Below are positions 1-8,568 of a stretch of DNA of 64,000 nt, one piece after another. The notes beneath the pieces are model-generated. The model did not search any database, had not been told where the DNA came from, and worked only from the letters and a program-made list of their open reading frames with translations. The stretch is from JAFAGX01 sp035622175 (GTDB taxonomy: Bacteria > Acidobacteriota > Terriglobia > Terriglobales > Acidobacteriaceae): contig DASPVV010000261.1 in assembly GCA_035622175.1 (NCBI GenBank), forward strand, positions 14,874 through 78,873, written 5' to 3'. Numbering within the stretch: position 1 is the first letter of the stretch; every line of letters starts with the position of its first letter. The position numbers were made by a program, and so were the translations under genes.

Positions 1-1248
1 CAGATGCGAGAAATCTATGTTCCAAAATGGCAGATCGCGGAGCCCAGGGTCTCGCCCGATGGCAAGTGGGTCGCCTTTCTCGAAGGGCTCATGAGCGATG
101 AAGACGTAAAGGGCGGCGACATCTACGTCGTTCCGGTGGCCGGCGGCCCGGCGCGAAACCTCACTCCCGGCCTCAAGGGTTCTCCTTCATCGCTGGCCTG
201 GCGCGGTCCTGACCGCATCGTCTTGGCGCAGAATGTCGATGGAGAATCCGGCTTCGCTACCCTAAGCGCATCCGGGGGCGAGGTCGAGACGGTTTGGGCC
301 GGGGAAGAATTCGTGGGCACCACCGTCTCCCCCAGCGCTTCCTTCTCCGCTGACGGACTCGTGACCGCCGTGGTGCGGCAATCGGCGAGCGCTCCCCCCG
401 AGGTATGGGCCGGGCCGATTGGAAAGTGGGAGCAATTAACCACGGTGAACGCCGGTGCGAAACGCGCCTGGGGCGAGATGCGCAATTTCCATTGGACAAA
501 CGGGAGCACGTCTCTCGAAGGTTGGCTCATGCTGCCCAAGAATCTCGCTCCTGGCAAGACATACGCACTGGTGGTGAACGTGCACGGTGGACCCTCCTCG
601 GCCTGTAACTCACGCTGGGATACCAGAGCCATGGGAACCGAGTCGGCGCTCGATTATTTTGCCTTGTGCCCCAATCCACGGGGCAGCTATGGACAGGGCG
701 AAGCGTTTACCCAGGCCAACGTGAAGGATTTAGGCGGGGGTGATCTTAGCGACATTATGGCCGGGGTGGATGCGGTTCTCAAACAGTATCCGGTCGATCC
801 TCACCGTGTCGGCATTCGTGGGCACAGCTACGGTGGCTACATGACGATGTGGGCGGAGACTCAGACCCAGCGCTTCGCCGCCGCCGTCGCCGGTGCGGGG
901 ATTTCCGACTGGCAGAGCTACTATGGGCTGAACGATATCGACGAGTGGATGACTCCCTTTTTCGGCGCATCAGTCTATGAAGATCCTGCGCTCTACGCCA
1001 AGGGCGATCCCATGCATTATGTGAAACAGGTCAAGACGCCGACCCTGATCCTCGTGGGAGACCGTGACGGCGAGGTTCCGATGGAGCAGTCGGTCGAATG
1101 GTGGCACGCGCTCAAGAGCTTGCAGGTGCCCACCCAGCTGGTGGTCTATGCCAACGAAGGGCACCAACTGATCAAGCCCGCCGATGAGCGCGACTACTAC
1201 GTGCGCGCCTTCGAGTGGTTTGACGAATGGTTTGCCAAGGCTCCCTAG
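1..1248 (+). CDS. Prolyl oligopeptidase family (S9) peptidase, C-terminal part
   Basis: The reading frame is open from the first base, so the gene enters from the left. About 415 codons are visible, whereas S9 acylaminoacyl/dipeptidyl peptidases of this type are usually 600-700 residues. The first part reads as the end of a beta-propeller (SPDGKW, GDIYVVP, SASFSADG). The rest is an alpha/beta hydrolase domain with the nucleophile elbow GHSYGG near nt 820-840, the acid in GDRDGEVP near 1070, and the histidine in NEGHQL near 1155. It should cleave short peptides after proline or acylated N-termini. It is convergent with trmFO, 53 nt away. The family is certain; the substrate is not. Confidence 0.9.
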   Translation, partial: QMREIYVPKWQIAEPRVSPDGKWVAFLEGLMSDEDVKGGDIYVVPVAGGPARNLTPGLKGSPSSLAWRGPDRIVLAQNVDGESGFATLSASGGEVETVWAGEEFVGTTVSPSASFSADGLVTAVVRQSASAPPEVWAGPIGKWEQLTTVNAGAKRAWGEMRNFHWTNGSTSLEGWLMLPKNLAPGKTYALVVNVHGGPSSACNSRWDTRAMGTESALDYFALCPNPRGSYGQGEAFTQANVKDLGGGDLSDIMAGVDAVLKQYPVDPHRVGIRGHSYGGYMTMWAETQTQRFAAAVAGAGISDWQSYYGLNDIDEWMTPFFGASVYEDPALYAKGDPMHYVKQVKTPTLILVGDRDGEVPMEQSVEWWHALKSLQVPTQLVVYANEGHQLIKPADERDYYVRAFEWFDEWFAKAP

Positions 1249-1301
1249 ACAACTAGGATTTCCCCCGGGGACGACGCAGGGGGCGGACGAGAGTTCCCCG
1301 C

Positions 1302-2654
1302 CTAGGCACAGGCGGCTGGGGGAGGCACGCTCGCAAGGCCGGTTGCGTCCAGCCTCTCCATCCACCGATCCAATTCTCGCAGGGCAAGCGAACATTGACG
1401 GCGATGTCTTTCCTGGCGCTCGCGGATGTTTGGATCGAGCGCCGGCAAAAGATCGAAGGTAATGTTGGCCGGTTGGAAGTTAAGAGGATTGGCGTGGGTG
1501 ATGTAGTACACCAGCGATCCGAATGCGGTGGCCCGTGGAGGCGCGACCAACGGAGCGTGGCTCGCCAACGCGGCGGCGTGCATACCCGCCATCAGGCCGG
1601 TGGCGATCGATTCCACATACCCTTCCACCCCACAAATCTGCCCGGCAAAAAAAATGTTCGGGTGTTGCTTCATCTGCAGTGTTTCCGTCAGCAGGCTGGG
1701 AGCATTGATGTAGGTGTTGCGATGAATCTGTCCGTAGCGCAGGAAACGAGCCTGTTCGAGGCCGGGAATCAGGCGCAGGACTCTCCCCTGCTCAGCGAAC
1801 TTCAGGTGATTCTGAAAGCCCACCAGATTGTAGGAATCCGCCCGCAGATTTTCCCGGCGCAGTTGCACCACGGCGTACGGCATTTGCCCGCTGCGCGGGT
1901 CTTTCAATCCCACCGGCTTCATCGGTCCAAAGCGCAAGGTGTCTGGTCCGCGGCGGGCAATCTCCTCGATCGGCAGACAACCTTCGAAATAATTCAGCTT
2001 CTCCCAATCCCGTTCTTCGACCGACTGCGCGGCCAGGAGCGCTTGGTAGAAGCGTTCGTATTCTTCCTGCGACAGGGGACAGTTCAGGTAATCGGCGGAG
2101 CCTTTCTGGTAACGCGCCGCCCAATACACTTTGGCGAGGTCGATCGAGTCCGCCTCCACGATGGGACTGATGGAGTCATAGAAGTGCAAATGTGAGGTGC
2201 CGCTGAGGCGAGCGACCTGCTGCGCTAGGGCGTCGGAGGCGAGCGGCCCCGGTGCCACAATGGTGATTTGGTCTCGATGGACGTCGCTGACTTCTTGGCG
2301 CCGAACCCTGATCCGAGGGTGGGCGGAGATGGTGGCGGTAACCTTGGCGGCAAAGCTCATGCGGTCGACAGCCAGCGCGTGTCCGGCGGGCACGGCACAC
2401 TCTCGCGCCAGTCCAAGCAGCAGCGACCCGGCGCGTCGCATTTCCTCCTTGAGCAGCCAAGGCGCCGTGTTCTCGCTGTCCGACTTCAGCGAGTTCGAGC
2501 ACACCAGTTCGGCAAAATCCCCGGTCTGGTGGGCTGGTGTCAAGCGCTGAGGGCGCATCTCGAACAGTTCCACCTCTACCCCCCGCCGGGCACACTGCCA
2601 TGCCGCCTCCGCTCCCGCCAAACCCGCCCCGACGATTGCAACCTGGTTTTCCAT
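1302..2654 (-). CDS. trmFO: Methylenetetrahydrofolate-tRNA-(uracil-54-C5)-methyltransferase TrmFO
   Basis: This 450-residue protein has the full TrmFO length. The FAD-binding GAGLAG loop is at residues 9-14, the conserved HQTGDFAELVCSNS block around residues 42-54 contains Cys52, and the C-terminal part holds the GQICGVEGYVESIATG segment that binds FAD/folate. The enzyme makes 5-methyluridine at position 54 of the T-loop using methylene-THF and reduced flavin, the alternative to SAM-dependent TrmA. The start is ATG. Its 5' end lies 37 nt downstream of selB on the same strand, so the two may be cotranscribed. Confidence 0.96.
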   Translation of the reverse strand: MENQVAIVGAGLAGAEAAWQCARRGVEVELFEMRPQRLTPAHQTGDFAELVCSNSLKSDSENTAPWLLKEEMRRAGSLLLGLARECAVPAGHALAVDRMSFAAKVTATISAHPRIRVRRQEVSDVHRDQITIVAPGPLASDALAQQVARLSGTSHLHFYDSISPIVEADSIDLAKVYWAARYQKGSADYLNCPLSQEEYERFYQALLAAQSVEERDWEKLNYFEGCLPIEEIARRGPDTLRFGPMKPVGLKDPRSGQMPYAVVQLRRENLRADSYNLVGFQNHLKFAEQGRVLRLIPGLEQARFLRYGQIHRNTYINAPSLLTETLQMKQHPNIFFAGQICGVEGYVESIATGLMAGMHAAALASHAPLVAPPRATAFGSLVYYITHANPLNFQPANITFDLLPALDPNIRERQERHRRQCSLALRELDRWMERLDATGLASVPPPAACA

Positions 2655-2691
2655 GTGCGCTGCCCTAGGCTGAAGCCCGAGTCTCCGTCTC

Positions 2692-4587
2692 TTACAAGAT
2701 TACTCTTTCGTCCCCCACGCGGCGGGTGACACGCTCACGGTCCAGATACTCGAGCAGGGGAATGGCGTACTTGCGGGTGACGCCGGTCAAGTCCTTGAAA
2801 CGGGCGACGCTGACGTTGGAGGACTTTGCCTTCTCCTCCGCCAGGAGCCGGCGCAGGTCCTCGAGCGCCTGGCGGTGAAAGAGCAAATCCTCAGAGACTT
2901 TCACCAGAACCTTGTCCCGCAAAAGCAGGGTCACGATTTTCTGCGCCCGCGCCTTGTCGACTTTCAGTCCGGCCAGCACCTCCTTCAGGCCAGGGACCTT
3001 GAGCCCGGCGGTGCGAAACGCGGCCTCAAGGATTCTCTTCGATTCCGATTCGTCATCTCTCATCACCACGCTGCGCCCCTGCAGACGGACAAGATCTGCC
3101 GTCAGTTCCACTTTGCCGCCGGCGACGGCGGATTCGAAAACTCGCGAGAACACGTCGTGGGGAACATCCGGAAAGCGACTGCGCAATTCTTCCTTGTTCA
3201 TTCCCTCAACCAGCGGGTTCTGGGCATGGAAGCGGTCGAGCGTCCGGCACAGTTGCTGCTCGATTTCCTCGAGCGCAGGCTTGAGGATAAGGTATTCGCC
3301 AACTCCGGTGATCGCGGAGATGCCGGCCGCGGTCGAGTTGACTTTCTGCCGTGTCCAGCCCGTTCGTCGAATCACATCGGTCAAGGTGAGACCAGCTCGG
3401 CCCGCGGCCGCGACTCGGGCTCGCAGGGCTTCGCCAGGCAAGTGCCCGACCTGCTTGAGGAAGGAAATGTATTCGGATCGGTTGCGACCTTTGCGGGAAG
3501 GCGCATTTTCAAGCACCCGACCTCCGCCGACGGTCATGGCGGGGGAAAACTGGCGGAGTATGAAACGGTCCCCCGGCAGCAGCAGGATGGGATGAGCAAG
3601 CCGCAGCTGGGCGCAGACGGTTTCCCCCGGAGCCACCTGTTTTTCCCCGGGCAGGGCGACGGTGGCCATCGCTTCCGAGGTGTAAGCATGGAAATGAACG
3701 CGGGCCCGGTCTTTCAGCGGTTTGCTGGAGGGTAAAAGCGACAGTTCGACATCCAACCGCGACGTGCCCCGGAATACGCCGGGAGGAACCAGCGTCATGC
3801 CGCGCGCCAGTTGCTCGGTAGTCACGCCCCCCAGGTTGAGCGCGGTGCGCTGGCCGGCCCCGGCCTGATCGGTTCCTCTGCCGTGGACCTCGACGGCGCG
3901 AACCCGGACGCGCTGGCCGTGCGGAAGGACTTCCAACTCGTCTTCCCTCCGCACCATACCGGAAATCAGGGTTCCCGTTACCACCGTGCCGAAGCCTTTC
4001 ATGGTAAACACACGATCAATGGGCAAGCGCGCAAAGGCGGTCGAATCGCGCCGGGGAGCCTTGGCCGCCACCTGGACCAGCGCCTGCTTGAGGTGCTCGA
4101 GGCCCGCGCCGGTCAGGGAACTCACGGCCACGATCGGAGCTTGAGAGGTCGCAAGAAATGAGTCGCGGAGGAATTCCTCCACCTCCAGGCGTACGACCGC
4201 GAGGGTTTCCGGATCGACAAGATCCGCCTTGGTGAGTACGGTCATGCCGCAACCGATCGAGAGCAGGCGGCAGATGTCGAAATGCTCGCGCGTCTGAGGT
4301 TTGATCGATTCGTCCGCGGCAATGACCAGCAGCACAAGGTCAAGACCGCCGACGCCGGCGAGCATGTTGCGCACGAAGCGCTCATGACCGGGGACGTCCA
4401 CGAAGCCGAGGCGCAGGACTTCTCCCTCGGGACCGGGCAGCTCGAGATGCGCAAATCCGATGTCGATGGTGATGCCGCGCCGCTTCTCTTCCTCCAGTCG
4501 GTCGGCATCGATGCCGGTCAATGCCTTGACCAGCGCGGTTTTTCCGTGGTCGATGTGCCCTGCGGTGCCGACAATGACCGACTTCAT
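2692..4587 (-). CDS. selB: Selenocysteine-specific elongation factor SelB
   Basis: The 631-residue product begins with an EF-Tu-like GTPase domain: G1 GTAGHIDHGKT at residues 7-17, RRGITIDIGFA switch region, G3 DVPGHERF, and a TKAD version of the G4 motif. Domains II/III follow. The C-terminal ~300 residues match the winged-helix array that in SelB binds the mRNA SECIS hairpin. It delivers Sec-tRNA(Sec) to recoded UGA codons, so the organism should make selenoproteins. One candidate client lies in this window at 21338-21826. selA, selC and selD were not seen here. The start is ATG, with selB divergent from purL. Confidence 0.97.
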   Translation of the reverse strand: MKSVIVGTAGHIDHGKTALVKALTGIDADRLEEEKRRGITIDIGFAHLELPGPEGEVLRLGFVDVPGHERFVRNMLAGVGGLDLVLLVIAADESIKPQTREHFDICRLLSIGCGMTVLTKADLVDPETLAVVRLEVEEFLRDSFLATSQAPIVAVSSLTGAGLEHLKQALVQVAAKAPRRDSTAFARLPIDRVFTMKGFGTVVTGTLISGMVRREDELEVLPHGQRVRVRAVEVHGRGTDQAGAGQRTALNLGGVTTEQLARGMTLVPPGVFRGTSRLDVELSLLPSSKPLKDRARVHFHAYTSEAMATVALPGEKQVAPGETVCAQLRLAHPILLLPGDRFILRQFSPAMTVGGGRVLENAPSRKGRNRSEYISFLKQVGHLPGEALRARVAAAGRAGLTLTDVIRRTGWTRQKVNSTAAGISAITGVGEYLILKPALEEIEQQLCRTLDRFHAQNPLVEGMNKEELRSRFPDVPHDVFSRVFESAVAGGKVELTADLVRLQGRSVVMRDDESESKRILEAAFRTAGLKVPGLKEVLAGLKVDKARAQKIVTLLLRDKVLVKVSEDLLFHRQALEDLRRLLAEEKAKSSNVSVARFKDLTGVTRKYAIPLLEYLDRERVTRRVGDERVIL

Positions 4588-4741
4588 TCGAAGGGAATCA
4601 TACTAGAAGGGAGGGCTCCCCATGCGCGGTTGCGGGTCCGTCCAGGTTTTCGGTCCAGACAACCCGCGGTCTCTCGCGCTCGACAATTCTCGCTAGACTC
4701 CTGTCCATCGCTCGCCCGCCGTGCGAAAATGGAGTTTCCTC

Positions 4742-7057
4742 ATGAACACGATCCTGGCCCCCGTCATTACTCCCGAACTGGTTCAGGAACACGATCTCAC
4801 GCCGGAAGAATACGAGAAAGTCAAGCAACTGCTGGGCGGCCGCGAGCCTACCCTGACCGAGCTCGGCATCTTCAGCGTGATGTGGAGTGAGCACTGCTCC
4901 TACAAATCCTCTCGCCTTCTTTTGCGACGCTTGCCGACGCATAGCCGGCGTGTGGTGCAAGGCCCGGGGGAAAACGCTGGGATCCTCGACTTGGGCGAGG
5001 GGTGGGCGTGCGCTTTCAAAATCGAATCCCACAACCATCCCTCCTTCATCGAACCGTTTCAGGGTGCGGCTACCGGGGTGGGCGGCATTTTGCGCGATAT
5101 TTTCACCATGGGCGCAAGGCCGGTAGCCGTCCTGGACTCGCTGCGCTTCGGTCCCATTCAGGCGGCGGGCGGACGTTCTCGAAAGCCGTCCGAGCTCCGC
5201 AAGAACCATACTCTGCTCGAGGGAGTGGTGGGTGGGATCGCATCCTACGGCAACTGCTTTGGGGTGCCGAACCTGGGCGGCGAGACCAAGTTCGAAGCTT
5301 GCTATTCGGGAAATCCCCTGGTGAATGTGTTCGCCCTCGGGCTGGTCCGGCGCGATCAAATTTTCTATGCCCGGGCCGCGGGAGAAGGGAATCCGGTCCT
5401 CTATGTGGGGGCAAAGACCGGCCGCGATGGCATTCACGGGGCCACCATGGCCAGCGCGGAATTTGGCGAAGCCTCCGAAGCCAAGCGCCCCAACGTGCAA
5501 GTGGGGGATCCGTTTCTCGAGAAACTTCTCGTCGAAGCTTGCCTCGAGGCCATGCAGACCGGAGCGGTGGTCGGCATTCAGGATATGGGCGCGGCCGGCT
5601 TGACCTGTTCCACCTGCGAAATGGGGGCACGCGGAGGGGTCGGAATCGAAATCGAACTCGATCGCGTGCCGCAACGGGAGACGGGCATGAGCCCTTACGA
5701 GATCATGCTCAGCGAATCCCAGGAGCGCATGCTGCTGGTAGCGCAAAAGGGCCGAGAGCAGGAAGTGTTCCGCATTTTTGAAAAATGGGGTCTGGACGCC
5801 GTCGCGATCGGACGAGTCACCGGTGATCGGAACCTGCGGGTACTCGAGCATGGAAGGGTGGTGTCCCAGATTCCCAATCGTGCGCTCACCGACGATGCCC
5901 CCGCCTACCGGCGCCCCATGAAGCGCTGGGAACCGCCGATCCCGCGAGAAATGCCATCCGCCATCCAACTGAATCGGCAGCTCCATTTTGGGGATGACCT
6001 GAAACGATTGTTGGCCGGCGCGAATATTTCGAGCAAACGCTGGATATGGCAGCAATACGATCACATGGTCGGAACCAACACCGTCGCCGCACCCGGCGCG
6101 GGCGACGCGGGAGTGATTCGCATCAAGGGTTCGAGTCGCGGCCTGGCCATGGCTCTCGACGGAAATAGCCGCTGGTGTTATCTCGACCCGCAACTGGGGG
6201 CGATGCACGCGGTGGTCGAGGCGGCGCGTAACGTAACCTGCGCCGGGGCAACCCCCGCGGGTGCCACCAATTGCCTGAACTTCGGCAATCCCGAGAAACC
6301 GGAAATCATGTGGCAGTTCTCGCAGGTCGTCGACGGGATTAGCAAAGCCTGTGAGGAGCTGGATATTCCGATTACCGGGGGCAACGTCAGCTTCTACAAC
6401 GAGACCTTGGGGGAAGCCATCTATCCCACGCCGGTCCTGGGGGTGGTCGGAATCCTGGATGACGTCCACCAGACCGTGTTTCCCCATTTTCGCGAGCCGG
6501 GGCGAGCGGTGGTCTTGCTGCGAGCCTCGGAGCCGGGAGATCTTACCGATGCGCAGTCGGAGTTTGGTTCCTCCGAATTTGCCAAAGAAGTGTTGGGCGA
6601 GCTCTGGGGTTTCCCTCCTGCTCTCGAACTCGAACGCGAGGCAGCGCTCGAGAAGGCAATCCTCGAGATGATTCACTTCCGCCTCATCGACTCCGCCCAT
6701 GACTGTTCGGAGGGTGGAATCGCGGTCACGTTGGCCGAATCCACCTTCGCCCAGGGGGTGGGGGCCGACGTGGACTTGCACTCCGAGGAGCCGCTCGCTC
6801 CGGAATTTATCCTCTTCGGGGAAGAGGCCAGCCGGGTTGTCATCTCTTGCGACCAGGCGAACCTCCCTGGCATCCAAGTCGTGGCGAGAAAATACGGAAT
6901 TTCCGCGGAGCGGATCGGCACCACCATCCGCGAACAATTGGAGATCAGGCTGGATCGCCGTTCGCTGGTATCGGCCTCGGTTTGCGCTTTGCGAGAATGG
7001 TATGAGAAGGGGTTCGAGGCGGCGTTAAGGAGTGAGCCGGAACCAGAGGCGGTCTGA
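4742..7057 (+). CDS. purL: Phosphoribosylformylglycinamidine synthase subunit PurL
   Basis: The product is 771 residues, the size of the small PurL that works in a PurSQL complex, rather than the ~1300-residue single-chain enzyme. It catalyses the ATP-dependent conversion of FGAR to FGAM in purine synthesis, with ammonia channelled from PurQ. Visible blocks include MWSEHCSYKSS near the N-terminus (substrate loop), FKIESHNHPS, GGILRDIFTMGARP, and a second half with GGNVSFYNET and HDCSEGGIAV, typical of the two AIRS-like repeats. I chose ATG 4742, which gives MNTILAPVITPE, over an in-frame ATG at 4721 that adds seven atypical residues. purF follows after 67 nt. Confidence 0.96.
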   Translation: MNTILAPVITPELVQEHDLTPEEYEKVKQLLGGREPTLTELGIFSVMWSEHCSYKSSRLLLRRLPTHSRRVVQGPGENAGILDLGEGWACAFKIESHNHPSFIEPFQGAATGVGGILRDIFTMGARPVAVLDSLRFGPIQAAGGRSRKPSELRKNHTLLEGVVGGIASYGNCFGVPNLGGETKFEACYSGNPLVNVFALGLVRRDQIFYARAAGEGNPVLYVGAKTGRDGIHGATMASAEFGEASEAKRPNVQVGDPFLEKLLVEACLEAMQTGAVVGIQDMGAAGLTCSTCEMGARGGVGIEIELDRVPQRETGMSPYEIMLSESQERMLLVAQKGREQEVFRIFEKWGLDAVAIGRVTGDRNLRVLEHGRVVSQIPNRALTDDAPAYRRPMKRWEPPIPREMPSAIQLNRQLHFGDDLKRLLAGANISSKRWIWQQYDHMVGTNTVAAPGAGDAGVIRIKGSSRGLAMALDGNSRWCYLDPQLGAMHAVVEAARNVTCAGATPAGATNCLNFGNPEKPEIMWQFSQVVDGISKACEELDIPITGGNVSFYNETLGEAIYPTPVLGVVGILDDVHQTVFPHFREPGRAVVLLRASEPGDLTDAQSEFGSSEFAKEVLGELWGFPPALELEREAALEKAILEMIHFRLIDSAHDCSEGGIAVTLAESTFAQGVGADVDLHSEEPLAPEFILFGEEASRVVISCDQANLPGIQVVARKYGISAERIGTTIREQLEIRLDRRSLVSASVCALREWYEKGFEAALRSEPEPEAV

Positions 7058-7124
7058 GATCGGGTTCTGCCGCGGGAGAGAGCGCTCGGCCAAAGGGTTT
7101 CCGGCAGGGGAGATCGATTGCGGA

Positions 7125-8552
7125 ATGGCGAAGATTGACAAATTTCGCGAAGCCTGCGGCGTGGTGGCGATTTGTGCTCACCCGGAAGCGGAGAAGCTCG
7201 CCTACTTGGGGCTGCACGCGTTGCAACATCGCGGCCAGGAGTCGGCGGGCATCGTGACTTCCGACGGCCAGGCCCTGCACATGCATAAGGGCATGGGCCT
7301 GGTGGCCGACATCTTTAGGGAGGACGTTCTCGGCAAGCTCCACGGGAGTTTGGCCATCGGGCATACGCGGTATTCGACGGCCGGCGATTCCGCCCTGCTC
7401 AATGCGCAGCCGATCCGGGTGCAGTCGAACAAAGGCACGATCGCCCTGGCGCACAACGGCAACCTGGTCAATGCCGGCGAGATCCGCAGCCAGCTGGAGA
7501 GCCAAGGGTCCATCTTTCAGACCAACAGCGATACGGAAGTGATCGTGCACTTGATTGCCCGGTCGAAAGAACCAGGCTTGCTCGAAGCCATGGCGGACGC
7601 GCTGCGCCAGGTGGAGGGGGCATTCTCTCTGGTCATGATCAGCTGCGATCGGATCTATGCCGCCCGCGACCCGCGCGGCTTCCGGCCGCTGGCCATGGGC
7701 AAAATCCCGGCTGGGGGAGGACAGAAACAGGACACCACGGTATTCGCCTCGGAAACCTGTGCGTTCGACTTGATCGGCGCGACCTTTGAGCGCGATGTGA
7801 AGCCGGGAGAACTGGTGGTGGTCGCTCCGTCGGGCCTTACATCGCGCTTCTACGCTTCTTCCTACCCCCAATCGAGCTGTATTTTCGAGCATGTGTATTT
7901 TTCTCGTCCCGATAGCTTGGTGTTTGGTCGCGCCGTCGAGGAAAGCCGGGCGGAGTTGGGGCGAGAACTGGCGCGGGAGGCGCCCGCCGAGGGGGATATC
8001 GTGGTTCCGGTGCCCGATTCCGGAGTCAGCGCCGCCATGGGGTATGCCGCGGAGAGCGGAATTCCCTTCCGCTTCGGACTGATTCGCAATCATTACGTGG
8101 GTCGCACCTTCATCGAGCCTCTGCAAAGCGTGCGTGACTTCGGGGTCAAATTGAAGCTGAACCCTGTGCGCAGCCTGCTCGCGGGCAAGCGCGTGGTCTT
8201 GATCGATGATTCGATCGTGCGCGGCACCACCAGCCGCAAGATTGTACGCATGGTGCGCAGCGCCGGCGCCCGAGAAGTGCACATGCGCATCTCCTGCCCG
8301 CCGACCATCTCGCCTTGCTTTTACGGTGTGGATACTCCGTCCGTGCGGGAGTTGATTGCCGCCAATAAATCCGTCGAAGAGATTCGTGAGTTCATCGGCG
8401 CTGACTCGCTCGCCTATCTCTCCGTAGCGGGCTTGAAGAAGGCCTGCGGCGACGGTCAGCCAACCACCTACTGTACGGCATGCTATACCGGTTGCTATCC
8501 CACCAACTGGGTGGATGTCGAAGGAATTGAGCCGGCCCGGAGCCGGCGCTAG
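7125..8552 (+). CDS. purF: Amidophosphoribosyltransferase PurF
   Basis: It catalyses the first committed step of purine synthesis, PRPP plus glutamine to phosphoribosylamine. The 475-residue product has an N-terminal nucleophile glutaminase domain. Cys11 in REACGVVAI is the expected nucleophile after removal of a ten-residue propeptide, as in the Bacillus-type enzyme. The PRPP-binding loop VVLIDDSIVRGTT is present. The C-terminus carries a cysteine cluster (CGDG, then CTACYTGC) that, with an internal Cys, fits the 4Fe-4S ligands of Bacillus-type PurF. The frame is open upstream to 7032, but ATG 7125 is the start that positions the propeptide normally. It forms an operon with purL. Confidence 0.96.
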   Translation: MAKIDKFREACGVVAICAHPEAEKLAYLGLHALQHRGQESAGIVTSDGQALHMHKGMGLVADIFREDVLGKLHGSLAIGHTRYSTAGDSALLNAQPIRVQSNKGTIALAHNGNLVNAGEIRSQLESQGSIFQTNSDTEVIVHLIARSKEPGLLEAMADALRQVEGAFSLVMISCDRIYAARDPRGFRPLAMGKIPAGGGQKQDTTVFASETCAFDLIGATFERDVKPGELVVVAPSGLTSRFYASSYPQSSCIFEHVYFSRPDSLVFGRAVEESRAELGRELAREAPAEGDIVVPVPDSGVSAAMGYAAESGIPFRFGLIRNHYVGRTFIEPLQSVRDFGVKLKLNPVRSLLAGKRVVLIDDSIVRGTTSRKIVRMVRSAGAREVHMRISCPPTISPCFYGVDTPSVRELIAANKSVEEIREFIGADSLAYLSVAGLKKACGDGQPTTYCTACYTGCYPTNWVDVEGIEPARSRR

Positions 8553-8568
8553 CGTCTGGCAGGCGGGG

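Noticed and set aside
4598..6937. A 779-codon open frame on the minus strand opposite purL
   Set aside because: It is antisense to a certain PurL frame; the translation is His/Gly/Arg-rich without any family motif, as expected of GC-rich antisense frames.
6945..8282. 445-codon open frame opposite purF
   Set aside because: Antisense artefact; composition typical of shadow frames.
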